Source of the DNA: Algicola sagamiensis DSM 14643
GTDB taxonomy: Bacteria; Pseudomonadota; Gammaproteobacteria; Enterobacterales; Alteromonadaceae
Direction: 5' to 3'
Assembly (NCBI RefSeq): GCF_000374485.1
Contig: NZ_KB894493.1
Location: 124,001 to 188,000 of the forward strand
Length of the DNA stretch: 64,000 nt
This document shows, one piece after another, positions 15,320 through 23,485 of the stretch (position 1 is its first letter; each line of letters begins with the position of its first letter). Below the pieces are notes generated by a model. It saw only the letters and a list, made by a program, of their open reading frames with translations. It ran no database searches and was not told where the DNA came from. Position numbers and translations under genes: made by a program.

Positions 15320-16537
15320 TCACTTCACTAGCTCTGTCTTTATATGAATTTCACTCTCTAGTGTTCGATGGACTGGACAGCGATTTGCAATCTCCAAAAG
15401 ACGTTGGCGATCATCATTGGTCAAATCCCCAGTGAGGGTGATTTTCCGTTCAAATTGGTCTATTTTGCCCTCTTTTTGTTCGCATGAGTGGCAATCTTCG
15501 GCATGCACTTTGTCATGGATCAAATCAACCTGCACATGCTCCAGCGGTATTTTTTTTCGATTCGCATACATACGGATCGTCATGGACGTACATGCACCCA
15601 GTCCAGCACTGACAAGTTGATAAGGCGTAGGGCCAAGATATTTTCCGCCATAATCTGCGGGTTCATCAGCAACCAAGTGATGGCCAGTTGCGCTGATATC
15701 CTGGGTAAAACTCGTTGGATCCGCTTCACTGACCCGAACAACCCCTTCGGGGGCATTCATCGACTTAGGAAGTAAATTGACGTCGATATAGCGCTGAACC
15801 CAAGTCGCAATTAACTCTGCGGCATAATCAGCATCTTCAGCCTTTGTTAACAAGTGATCAGCATCATCGAGTGTGATAAAGCTTTTCGGGTGCTTTGCCA
15901 TCTTAAAAATACGTGCTGCATTGTCTAGCTCGACTGTTTCATCTAAAGGCGCATGTAAAACAAGCAATGCTTTTTTAAGTGAGCCGACCCGCTCTTCTAA
16001 ATTGACTTGTGCAATATCTTCCAGAAATTCCCGTTTAATCGTAAACTTCCGTCCCCCAAGCTGCACATCAGCTTGCCCATCCGTATAAATTGATTCGAGT
16101 TGCTGACCAAAATTATGCGTGACATGCTCTGGCTCTGCGGGGGAACCAATGGTGATCACAGCTTTTGCCTCTGGCACCTGTCCAGCAGCAGCTAAAGTTG
16201 CAGCGCCGCCAAGAGAGTGGCCAATCAGCAGCTGAGGTGCTTGATGGTGTTCACGCAGGTAATTCGCTGCAAGCAGCAAATCTTGCATATTTGAGCTAAA
16301 CCCCGTGTTTTCAAACTCTCCTTCTGAGTGCCCTAAGCCAGTAAAGTCAAACCGTAAAACAGCGATCCCTAAAGAAGCGAGTCGCTGTGAAATTCTTCTC
16401 GCTGCGGGAATATCCTTAGAGCAGGTAAAACAATGGGCAAACAACGCATAGGCAGCTGGTGTTCCCACTGGCAAATCCAGCCGAGCTGCTAATGTTGAGC
16501 CATCATGGCCTGTAAATTCTAAGCGTTCTGTTTTCAT
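15320..16537 (-). CDS. Alpha/beta hydrolase - OsmC fusion protein
   Basis: A 405-residue two-domain protein. Residues 1-250 form an alpha/beta hydrolase with nucleophile motif GHSLGG (Ser108), an acid at about Asp203 (LDETVEL) and a late histidine in DDADHLL. Residues 270-405 form an OsmC/Ohr-like domain with two redox cysteines in GLGACTSMT and NRCPVHRTLE, the arrangement used for organic hydroperoxide reduction. An additional CHSCE lies between them. The fusion is a known family, but the natural substrate is unclear. The ATG at 16537 (GAGAG upstream) is preferred over 16552. It is convergent with the glutathione-linked reductase gene, which fits an oxidative-stress neighbourhood. Confidence 0.92.
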   Translation of the reverse strand: MKTERLEFTGHDGSTLAARLDLPVGTPAAYALFAHCFTCSKDIPAARRISQRLASLGIAVLRFDFTGLGHSEGEFENTGFSSNMQDLLLAANYLREHHQAPQLLIGHSLGGAATLAAAGQVPEAKAVITIGSPAEPEHVTHNFGQQLESIYTDGQADVQLGGRKFTIKREFLEDIAQVNLEERVGSLKKALLVLHAPLDETVELDNAARIFKMAKHPKSFITLDDADHLLTKAEDADYAAELIATWVQRYIDVNLLPKSMNAPEGVVRVSEADPTSFTQDISATGHHLVADEPADYGGKYLGPTPYQLVSAGLGACTSMTIRMYANRKKIPLEHVQVDLIHDKVHAEDCHSCEQKEGKIDQFERKITLTGDLTNDDRQRLLEIANRCPVHRTLESEIHIKTELVK

Positions 16538-16743
16538 GACCGATTCTCTCATTTGTTATCATGATCATATATAAATGAAGACATGCATTTTTCTAGTTTT
16601 ATTTCAAAGAGTAAATATTTCGCAAATACATCCCTGTCGATTGAATAGCACAACCAGTACGAAAACTCTGATTCAGAAACATTGCAAATTTGAGAATTTC
16701 AAAAATACTATGATTACTCAACCTCATGATTAATTGTAAAGCT

Positions 16744-17475
16744 ATGAAGAAATTCATTTTCATTCTGACAGTATTATTCACCCCACTTGCTTTCGCTCAA
16801 AAGATTGTTGGTGTTGGCGTTGTTTGGCCTCCTTTTTTTATCCAAGATAAAACCAATAAAGGGGTTGCAGTTGAGATCGTTGAAACCGCCTTAAAACAGC
16901 AAGGCATTGAAATGGAAATGAAGTACCTGCCTTGGGCAAGAGCAGTGGATGGTGTCAAAGATGGAAAGTTTGAAGCGCTAGTTGGTGTTTGGAAGACAAA
17001 GGAAAGAGAGAAGTTCTTATTATTTAGTGAGCATTATCTTGAAAACAGTATCAAGTTTATCAAAAAGAAAGGCGATAATTTTGAATACAATGGACTTGAA
17101 AGTCTAAAAGGGAAAAAAGTTGGGATTGTTCGTGACTACGGGTATGGAGACAAATTTTTAAAATCAGATCTTTTTTCAAGACCGATCGCTTCCGGTATTA
17201 TGAAAAATGTGAAGAAGCTCATTTCAGGAAGAATTGACCTGACGCTTGGGGACGAAATTGTGACGAGAAGTTTGATAGCTAACCAAGAAGATACAACAAT
17301 TATCGACAACATTGAGTTTACTCAGAATTCTCTATCCATCAACAAACTCTATTTTGGGACAGGATTAAAGCACCCAAACCATAAACAACTTATCGATCAG
17401 TTTAATGCCGGCTTTAAAGCGATTAAGAGCGATGGGACACTTCAAAAAATACTTGAAAAATACAAACTCAAATAA
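16744..17475 (+). CDS. Periplasmic solute-binding protein family 3
   Basis: A secreted protein of 243 residues. From the ATG at 16744 it has a clear signal peptide ending AFA-Q, then the start of a type II periplasmic binding fold (VVWPPFFIQD, GVAVEIVETALKQQGIEMEM, LPWARAVDGVKDGKFEALVG). Such proteins bind amino acids or similar small molecules. No ABC transporter permease or ATPase is nearby, so it may work with a transporter elsewhere or as a stand-alone sensor-like protein, as is common for this family in marine gammaproteobacteria. The hairpin at 17491-17524 follows its stop codon. Confidence 0.85.
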   Translation: MKKFIFILTVLFTPLAFAQKIVGVGVVWPPFFIQDKTNKGVAVEIVETALKQQGIEMEMKYLPWARAVDGVKDGKFEALVGVWKTKEREKFLLFSEHYLENSIKFIKKKGDNFEYNGLESLKGKKVGIVRDYGYGDKFLKSDLFSRPIASGIMKNVKKLISGRIDLTLGDEIVTRSLIANQEDTTIIDNIEFTQNSLSINKLYFGTGLKHPNHKQLIDQFNAGFKAIKSDGTLQKILEKYKLK

Positions 17476-17490
17476 GTTGTAATAGACTGA

Positions 17491-17524
17491 GACAGAGGTT
17501 GCTTCAAGTTTTAGCACCTCTGTC
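17491..17524 (+). terminator. Stem-loop after the solute-binding protein gene
   Basis: GACAGAGG pairs with CCTCTGTC, extended by TGCT/AGCA with one bulged T, around a 9-nt loop. It lies 16 nt after the stop codon of the solute-binding protein. The downstream sequence is AT-rich but lacks a clean U tract, so it could be a weak terminator or a 3'-end stabilising structure. Confidence 0.55.
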
Positions 17525-17606
17525 TAATGAAAATAATTGGACATAAGAACCCGCAATTTAAAAAGTTATTCTCAGAAATAATTCTGCAAATTAACAAAAT
17601 TATTCT

Positions 17607-18521
17607 TCACACTTCTGAAAAGTTACTTTCAATCATTTTCCCGTTAAAACTTTCCACCATATGATCCAACAACAGCCTCAATCGTCTGGTTGGTGTTTTA
17701 TTGAAAGGATAAAGTGCAGTAATCGTTGTTGGCTCTTGAAAGTCGACCAGCATCACTTTCAACTTACCTTGTTTGATATATGGTGCGTAAAAGTAGTCTG
17801 GACCGTAGCAAATGCCATGGCCACTCAGTGCTGACTCTAGAATGATGTGACCGTCATTACTGGTGAGGTTACCATTGACTTTAACAACCACCTTCTCACC
17901 ATTTTTCAAATAAAATGGCCAATTTTGACCGAGTCTGGACTCACCGTAGATGATGCAGTTATGGTGTATCAGCTCTTTCGGCTCAGTTGGTTCCCCATTT
18001 ACTTGAATATACTCAGGTGAAGCAACCAGAACAAAAGTGCTTGTAGAGAGCGTATGGCTTTTTAAATTTGAATCCTCCAATTTACCTACCCGAAGCGCTA
18101 AATCAATATTTTGATCGTATAGGTCCTCGATTTTTCCACTAGATTTGATATCAAGTTCAATCTCAGGGTATTGTTTCTGAAAATTTAAGAGTAAATGTCC
18201 AAGCCCAGAAATGAGTAGGCTTTGTGGGACCGTCAAGCGGATTTTACCTTTTGGGTTTGTATGACTGTCTAAAATCTCTGATGTCGCTTTTTCCGCTTCC
18301 CCAATAATGGATCGACAGTGCTCATAATATTGTTGACCTTCCTCAGTTAAACTCAGCTTTCTTGTTGTCCGGTAAAGTAGTTTGACACCAAGCTCCCCTT
18401 CCAATTGAGTCACCTGTTTACTCACAAAAGACTTGGATAAATTGAGCCGCTCTGCTGCTGTCGTAAAGCTACCACATTCAACCACAGTCGCAAAAGCTTC
18501 GATCAACATTAATATCTTCAT
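17607..18521 (-). CDS. LysR-family transcriptional regulator
   Basis: A 304-residue LysR-type regulator. The N-terminal winged helix-turn-helix (residues 1-62) is typical: FATVVECGSFTTAAERLNLSKSFVSKQ spans the recognition helix, followed by LEGELGVKLLYRTTRKLSLT. The rest is a two-lobed effector-binding domain. LysR regulators are often divergent from their targets. Here the divergent neighbour at 18676-18911 is only the remnant of an amidohydrolase gene, so this regulator may have lost its local target. An inducer cannot be predicted. Confidence 0.93.
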   Translation of the reverse strand: MKILMLIEAFATVVECGSFTTAAERLNLSKSFVSKQVTQLEGELGVKLLYRTTRKLSLTEEGQQYYEHCRSIIGEAEKATSEILDSHTNPKGKIRLTVPQSLLISGLGHLLLNFQKQYPEIELDIKSSGKIEDLYDQNIDLALRVGKLEDSNLKSHTLSTSTFVLVASPEYIQVNGEPTEPKELIHHNCIIYGESRLGQNWPFYLKNGEKVVVKVNGNLTSNDGHIILESALSGHGICYGPDYFYAPYIKQGKLKVMLVDFQEPTTITALYPFNKTPTRRLRLLLDHMVESFNGKMIESNFSEV

Positions 18522-18675
18522 AAGAAACCCATTAGAAATCGCTTGGAAACAATGAGTTGAATACTATTCTATTTATGTCATCTGTAAAAGCCAATATAGT
18601 TTAACTGGTTCATATTTCAGCAATTATTGACTGGAAGATCATGCTTTCGAATTTCATCAATAGGCACAGTGAGTC

Positions 18676-18911
18676 ATGCACAACGTGAAAACTTTTTTTC
18701 CGACGACATGCCTTTTATTGCTTGTCGGCTTCGGTAAATCATATGCAATCAATCAGGAAGTATTGAACCAGGTAAGTTCGCAGATATAGTCATATTAGAT
18801 AAAGATTACCTCAACATACCAGAGCAAAATATACGCACACTTAAGTCTGTATTAACCATAGTGAATGGGCAAATTGTTTATCAGGATAAAGCTGTCATGC
18901 CAGAAATTTAA
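18676..18911 (+). pseudogene. Remnant of a secreted amidohydrolase gene (large internal deletion)
   Basis: The 5' end (ATG at 18676) encodes a good signal peptide (about 24 residues ending KSYA) but stops soon after. From about 18756, in another frame, the DNA encodes a typical amidohydrolase C-terminal tail: GSIEPGKFADIVILDKDYL, then TVNG-type residues TIVNGQIVYQDK, ending TAA at 18909-18911. In YtcJ-like amidohydrolases these two ends are separated by about 500 codons, so a large internal deletion with a frame change joined them near 18750. An intact relative with the same plan (signal peptide, GKNADFVILDRNPL tail) lies at 34380-36098. The gene was divergent from the LysR regulator. Confidence 0.75.
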
Positions 18912-18938
18912 TTGGCATGACAAAATGCTTCAAATTGC

Positions 18939-19697
18939 TTATTTCTTTTTTCGGCGATTATTCCTCAAAGAAGCAAACTTAAAGTCTCGGTAGTAAGTCG
19001 CAATGTCTTCTGGAAGCTCAAGCTCAAGAAAACCAGAGATAGAGTCGATTTTTCCTGGGTACAGCATCGCTGGATAATCCAATCCGTTTAAAATACCAAC
19101 CGCGGTTAACTCTGCCAGCAGGTATTGGCGAGATAAATTGACTGCCTTGTCCACAGAACACTTCATTTCATCACGAATACGAGTCAGGTAGAATTCGCAG
19201 AAATGCTGAACAACTGACTGAAAAGCTGGCTCGACCTCAAAAAACCTTTCCAGTCGTTGTTGCAAATGAACATAATCAGCTCTGGTTTCTAACGTTGAAT
19301 GGTGAACAAATCTAGGCTCAGAACATCCAATCATTCGGCAAACTTCTCTTTGATGTGCGACTGTTTGAGCCGCAACCACTTGTGAAAGCTTTGTTGCTTC
19401 CTCTTCTGATACATCGTATTTAATCTGAATTGTGTATCGGTAAGGACTATCCACAATATATAAAGCGATATCAGGAAATTTGCCCAAATATTTCATGATG
19501 GCAGCAAACTTCTTATTCAGAAATGCCAAACTTTCTAAGCTTACGGCTAAAAAAGCGGGCTCTTGATAAATTGAAGTTTTTTCATGAAATGGTGGAGATA
19601 CATGCTGGAGAGTAATCTTATTTTTGTTTTCATTTGTCCCAATATCAAAGTAATCTAGTTTTTTCAGAAAGTCATAGAGATCATGGATGTCACTCAT
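18939..19697 (-). CDS. Putative tRNA-dependent cyclodipeptide synthase (XYP-type)
   Basis: A 252-residue protein that fits the cyclodipeptide synthases (CDPSs), which join two aminoacyl-tRNAs into a diketopiperazine using a catalytic serine. Residues line up with known sites. AVSLESLAF at 51-59 matches the G-x-S-x-x-[N/X]-x-x-F loop, with Ser53 as nucleophile and Ser56 where NYH-type enzymes have Asn. VDSPYRYT at 82-89 matches the DSLHRY-type motif. QYLLAEL gives Tyr192 and Glu196, equivalent to the catalytic Tyr/Glu pair. LYPGK gives Tyr213-Pro214, the YP of the XYP subfamily. Length fits (220-260). The ATG at 19697 (AAGGG upstream) is preferred over the TTG at 19721. The C terminus is strongly basic. 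No tailoring enzyme is adjacent. The first glycine of the loop is Ala here. Confidence 0.72.
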   Translation of the reverse strand: MSDIHDLYDFLKKLDYFDIGTNENKNKITLQHVSPPFHEKTSIYQEPAFLAVSLESLAFLNKKFAAIMKYLGKFPDIALYIVDSPYRYTIQIKYDVSEEEATKLSQVVAAQTVAHQREVCRMIGCSEPRFVHHSTLETRADYVHLQQRLERFFEVEPAFQSVVQHFCEFYLTRIRDEMKCSVDKAVNLSRQYLLAELTAVGILNGLDYPAMLYPGKIDSISGFLELELPEDIATYYRDFKFASLRNNRRKKK

Positions 19698-19817
19698 CTG
19701 ATACAGCCCTTGTTTTATCAATGAAACGAGTAAAGTGAACTATTCCTCACAACGAAGAGCCTATTATGGGCACACTTTCGTATCAAATGGAAATCAAACG
19801 ACCAAAGACACTTTTAA

Positions 19818-20063
19818 ATGAAACTGACTTCTTGTTTTCGAGAATATACCAATGATCTGCCAGCGCATTTACTCGCTGAATTAGACGAACCTGAGTTTGG
19901 GATCAAGTACTTGGCTCAAACTGAGGAAGCACTTTTTCGTGTTTATCAGCCAACCTAATCACAACGAGTTATTGAGAGGCTGCAAATAGAGGAAGATTAC
20001 GCTTGGAGCACTTCTCTCAACTATCTTTTTCAAAGGAGATCCTTTAGACTTGCGCCGTTATGA
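19818..20063 (+). pseudogene. Stop-interrupted ORF upstream of smrB
   Basis: An ATG at 19818 opens a 46-codon frame ending TAA at 19956-19958. The same frame continues without another stop for 34 more codons to a TGA at 20061-20063 that overlaps the smrB ATG as ATGA. Composition on both sides looks coding (for example HLLAELDEPEFGIKYLAQ and, after the stop, RVIERLQIEEDYAW). The simplest reading is a gene of about 81 codons broken by one nonsense change. A real 46-residue peptide is the alternative. I do not recognise the family. Confidence 0.4.
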
Positions 20064-20590
20064 GTAAAAGAAAACAAGCAATTAGCGAAGAAGAAAAAGC
20101 ACTTTTTCGAGATGTCGTATCTGGTATCTCGCCGATCAAACAGGATAAAGTGCGTACACCTATTGATGTCAGTAAAAAGAAATCCCTCACTGTTGAAACG
20201 TCCAGAACACAACGGGAAGCGAACTTCTATTTTTCTGATGAATTTATCCCACATTTGTCTTCAGAAGGCCCTCTTTCTTATGTTGCAGAAGGCCAAAACT
20301 CCTATTTAGCCAAACAGCTTCGTCGTGGTGATTTTTATCCCGAAATCATGCTCGATTTACATGGACTGACCCAGGCAGATGCAAAACTGGAACTTGCGGC
20401 ATTGATCCAAGCTTGCCAAAAAGACAGGCTCCGCTGTGCCTCTGTCATGCATGGACATGGACAAGGAATTTTAAAACAAAAGCTCCCACATTGGCTTGTT
20501 CAACACCCTGCTGTGATTGCCTTTCACCAAGCGCCAAAAGAATGGGGGGGAAATGCAGCGGTCCTGCTCCTGGTCGATATCGGTGATTAG
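20060..20590 (+). CDS. smrB: SmrB, ribosome-rescue endonuclease
   Basis: A 176-residue protein that follows E. coli SmrB along its length. It has an N-terminal SEEEKALFRD, the middle FYFSDEFIPHL and LRRGDFYPE, then the Smr domain with LDLHGLT and MHGHG motifs and the terminal VIAFHQAPKEWGGNAA. SmrB cleaves mRNA between collided ribosomes and feeds them to rescue. The only usable start is the ATG at 20060, because the frame is closed by TAG just upstream. There is no well-spaced ribosome-binding site (AAAGGAG lies about 20 nt away), so coupling to the upstream ORF through the ATGA overlap is likely. In E. coli smrB is divergent from prmB; that neighbour is absent here. Confidence 0.94.
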   Translation: MSKRKQAISEEEKALFRDVVSGISPIKQDKVRTPIDVSKKKSLTVETSRTQREANFYFSDEFIPHLSSEGPLSYVAEGQNSYLAKQLRRGDFYPEIMLDLHGLTQADAKLELAALIQACQKDRLRCASVMHGHGQGILKQKLPHWLVQHPAVIAFHQAPKEWGGNAAVLLLVDIGD

Positions 20591-21082
20591 AAATATATTT
20601 TAGATCGTACTATTGTAAAGCCGCTTTCCCTCAAGCGCTCAAACTCTGCTATTCAATCATGATGAATTGCGTGATCTGATGTCCATGTGTGCGATCACGC
20701 GAAAACTAAACAGCCACAAAAACGTCCTCTTCTTGTCGTTGGAGAAGCATTTCTACCCTTTGAATTTATCCAAGATAACGAAGTGGTTGGTATCAATATA
20801 CCCAAGCATACTTTTCTCGAAGGGCCACTCAACATCATTCATTCAAAAGTCTTATTATTGAGAGCGAGAACGGATTGTTCACGAGTTCGAAAAATAATTA
20901 TAAAGATTTATTCCGTCTCGATTATTTACTAATTATTACGATAAATAGATTATCTACTCATCTGACCATTCAAGTTTCCCTACAAAAAAGAGTGATTTAT
21001 AATTGTCTAATTTACTCGTTATAGGTACAATTGCTCGCGAACGCTACTGACCTCATTCAATCAACTAGAAATTAAGAAGTAA
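20591..21082. other. Intergenic region after smrB with a gene remnant
   Basis: About 490 nt without an intact gene. It holds the solute-binding-protein-like fragment at 20687-20932 and otherwise AT-rich sequence. No terminator with a U tract is evident directly after smrB. Confidence 0.4.
20687..20932 (+). pseudogene. Probable remnant of a periplasmic solute-binding protein gene
   Basis: The frame encodes RPLLVVGEAFLPFEFIQDN followed by EVVGINI, the typical first strand and ligand-binding start of family 3 solute-binding proteins (compare VVWPPFFIQD in the intact gene at 16744-17475). No signal peptide precedes it, and after about residue 40 the similarity ends in unrelated, low-quality sequence. 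It therefore looks like a 5' fragment of a decayed gene. A chance open frame cannot be fully excluded. Confidence 0.4.
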
Positions 21083-21574
21083 ATGAAAAAAATAATCCTA
21101 AACTCAATCCTTACTCTTACATTCATCCCAATATTTGCCTATGCCTATGAAGGTGACTTTACAGCTAGCCCGACCCAATGTGTCAACATTGGAAAATCAG
21201 GGAACCTTGGATATACACGACAAGGGATCACCAACCTTTCATCAACTGAACCATTGACCGTCAGCTGCCCAATCCATCTAAAAGAAGGGCCAAATAGACT
21301 ACGCAATGTTTCAATTTGGTTTTCCTCTGCGCCAACAATTCGCTGTTTCGTTCGTCGGACAGATTGGCGACGTGGAGACGGACGTCCAACTTCTCAGGAT
21401 TCGTTTACCAAGTACTTATCAAATGATGGACTGCAGTTTGATATGAAAAACATATCGATTTCTGAGCAGGTACGCGTCATGACTGGTACGCTCTACGAGC
21501 TGGAGTGTACAATTCCAGCCATGACGACAAATGGTGATCAGTCTTTCATCGGCCGATATTCATATCAGAGCTAA
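21083..21574 (+). CDS. Hypothetical secreted protein
   Basis: A 163-residue protein with a clear Sec signal peptide (MKKIILNSILTLTFIPIFAYA). The mature part contains five cysteines, which may form disulfides in the periplasm, and an Arg-rich loop (RRTDWRRGDGR). I recognise no family. Small exported proteins of this shape, beta-rich with paired cysteines, are common in marine gammaproteobacteria and have no assigned role. Its stop overlaps the stop of the convergent gene at 21571, which also encodes a small exported protein. Confidence 0.75.
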   Translation: MKKIILNSILTLTFIPIFAYAYEGDFTASPTQCVNIGKSGNLGYTRQGITNLSSTEPLTVSCPIHLKEGPNRLRNVSIWFSSAPTIRCFVRRTDWRRGDGRPTSQDSFTKYLSNDGLQFDMKNISISEQVRVMTGTLYELECTIPAMTTNGDQSFIGRYSYQS

Positions 21575-22026
21575 TGAAAGAAGCGATGTTCAAAGTATCT
21601 CGATAAGATCACTGCTCCTGAATAATTATCTGATTCAGGAGCAATATACAACCCACGACTGATATAAGAACAAGCCGTTTCCCCATTCACCCAACCTCTC
21701 CCGATAAAGCCAAACTGAATCATTTCGCCAGTCTGGCTGACATATCTTAGTGCTTTAATTGCTAATTGTGTCTCTGAGTGTGTGGGCAATTCATCTCCGA
21801 TCATTGTCAGGCCTGCCCACCAAGGTGGATCGACCTGAAATTGAATCTGCTTGCAGGATGGAAAAGCCCCGTTTTCTCTCAAAGGAATGAGGGTAAAACG
21901 ATATGGCGGCTCTTGAGAGATATCTCCTGTGACAGTCATGGGCCATGCATCACCACCAGCCCACGAGTAACAACTCAAATTGAACACAAACAGAAGGATC
22001 ACGGATTTTAATTTTTGTTTTATCAT
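21571..22026 (-). CDS. Hypothetical secreted protein
   Basis: A 151-residue protein with an N-terminal signal peptide (hydrophobic run SVILLFVFNLSCYSWAG). The mature part is rich in aromatic residues, has two cysteines (SCKQ, ACSY) and looks beta-stranded. I do not recognise the family. It is tail-to-tail with the previous gene, sharing four bases at their stops, and lies 25 nt after the L,D-transpeptidase gene on the same strand. Co-transcription with that gene is likely, and a link to the envelope is plausible. Confidence 0.75.
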   Translation of the reverse strand: MIKQKLKSVILLFVFNLSCYSWAGGDAWPMTVTGDISQEPPYRFTLIPLRENGAFPSCKQIQFQVDPPWWAGLTMIGDELPTHSETQLAIKALRYVSQTGEMIQFGFIGRGWVNGETACSYISRGLYIAPESDNYSGAVILSRYFEHRFFH

Positions 22027-22051
22027 TTTATTTTTGTTTTTTTGGAGAGAG

Positions 22052-22534
22052 CTACCACTCTATCTGAATTTTGGTCCCAACCTCAACAAGCGCCATAAAT
22101 TCATCCATTTCTTCGTTTGTTATTGCGATGCATCCATCAGTCCAATCATACTTTTGGGTCACAGAAGCCAAATAACCAAACCCATTCTTTTGTCCATGGA
22201 TCATAATAAATCCACCTGGACTGACACCACGTTTTTTGGCAGCTAGCCTATCTTGCTTATTTGGGTAACTGATGTGCATTGAACGATAATAAGCTGAGTC
22301 TTCTTTTTTATAATCGAGGGTATATGTCCCCTCTGGTGTTTTTTCATCCCCTTCCTGTTGTTTATGCCCTTTTGGATTCTCACCTAAAGTAATATGGTAA
22401 GTTCGGAGTACTTTTCCTGATTCAAGGAGGTACATTTTCCGCTCAGATTTATCGACTTTGACAAGGTTCACTTGAGCCATAACGGATTGACTCAAAGTCA
22501 TTAGAACCCCGACCATTAAGCATTGTTTTTTCAT
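22052..22534 (-). CDS. L,D-transpeptidase family protein (YkuD domain)
   Basis: A 160-residue exported protein with a signal peptide ending VMA-Q. It consists of a single YkuD domain with the catalytic pair IMIHG (His) and TDGCIAI (Cys), together with the early LVKVDKSERKMYLLESGK strand typical of the YafK/ErfK group. Such enzymes make or cut 3-3 cross-links in peptidoglycan or attach proteins to it. The small YafK-like form seen here, without LysM or peptidoglycan-binding domains, also includes DpaA-type amidases, so cleavage rather than cross-linking is possible. AAAGGAGGTG precedes the start. Confidence 0.9.
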   Translation of the reverse strand: MKKQCLMVGVLMTLSQSVMAQVNLVKVDKSERKMYLLESGKVLRTYHITLGENPKGHKQQEGDEKTPEGTYTLDYKKEDSAYYRSMHISYPNKQDRLAAKKRGVSPGGFIMIHGQKNGFGYLASVTQKYDWTDGCIAITNEEMDEFMALVEVGTKIQIEW

Positions 22535-22718
22535 TCACACCTCCTTTCAGCATGATATCAATCAGACGTGCTATTGCCTTCTAGAGTTCAAAAATAAGCA
22601 AAATTTATGTAAAAAACCGAAATTGCGCCAGAATTAGAAGACACTTCTATCTAACGAGCCTTCCCTCGTTAGGATAGAAAATGATGCTCGAATAAATTTG
22701 TCTAAATGAGACATAAAG

Positions 22719-23378
22719 ATGAACGACGAAACAACACCAAAACCAGATAGTGAACCGGAAGAACCTAAAGTACAGACAGAAACGGCGCAAGGTCAATCGA
22801 CTGTAGCTGAAAAAGCTGAGAGTGAGTCACAACCCATGGATAACCCAGAGTCGACCTCAGCAACGAACCCATATGCCGCGCCAGCCTCTGATGTCGGCTC
22901 ATTGGCAGAAACAGAGTATGAATACACCGGGTTTTGGCTCAGGCTAGTATCTTATATTATTGATAGTATTATCATCTATTTTATTATTACTCTCCCACTG
23001 TCGTTTATTCTTGGACAGCCTAATATGAATATGCAAACAGAAGCTGACTTTCAAGCATTCTATTCATATTATGGACAGTTTAGCTTCGTGAGCTTTTTCT
23101 TAACTGGTGTTTATTATGTCGTATTTTGGCATATGAAAGGCGCAACACCAGGCAAGATGGCACTGGGCATGAAAGTCATCAATGCTAAAACCGGGGAAAA
23201 GCCATCCGTAATGTCACTTTGCTTACGTTATGTGGGTTATATTGTTTCAGCAATCCCAATCTTTCTTGGGTACATGTGGATAGGCTGGGATAAAAGAAAA
23301 CAAGGTTTCCATGACAAAATCGGCTCAACCATTGTCGTGAGACCGCGTAAAGGTGGTAACCCTGTTGAGTTTGAATAG
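22719..23378 (+). CDS. RDD-family membrane protein
   Basis: A 219-residue protein. The first 65 residues are acidic, Pro/Ser/Glu-rich and probably disordered (many SE, PE and TE repeats). The remainder is an RDD domain with three membrane segments. The name-giving motif region is GFWLRLVSYIIDSIII near residue 70, followed by KGATPGKMALGMKVINAKTG, which is characteristic. RDD proteins have been linked to sodium/proton exchange in a few bacteria, but most have no known role. It is a single gene between the L,D-transpeptidase and YitT genes. Confidence 0.9.
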   Translation: MNDETTPKPDSEPEEPKVQTETAQGQSTVAEKAESESQPMDNPESTSATNPYAAPASDVGSLAETEYEYTGFWLRLVSYIIDSIIIYFIITLPLSFILGQPNMNMQTEADFQAFYSYYGQFSFVSFFLTGVYYVVFWHMKGATPGKMALGMKVINAKTGEKPSVMSLCLRYVGYIVSAIPIFLGYMWIGWDKRKQGFHDKIGSTIVVRPRKGGNPVEFE

Positions 23379-23441
23379 GGTCTTCTTTCACAAAAAATAA
23401 CCGTCAACAGCGACAATGATGGAAGAACAACAGGCCCCAAA

Positions 23442-23463
23442 GTGAGGGTGTTCATACCCTCAC
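23442..23463. terminator. Stem-loop between convergent RDD and YitT genes
   Basis: GTGAGGGT pairs perfectly with ACCCTCAC around a 6-nt loop. It lies between two converging genes, where a bidirectional terminator is expected, but no U tract flanks it on either strand, so terminator activity is uncertain. Confidence 0.4.
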
Positions 23464-23485
23464 AACAAATCAACTGGAACCAAAT

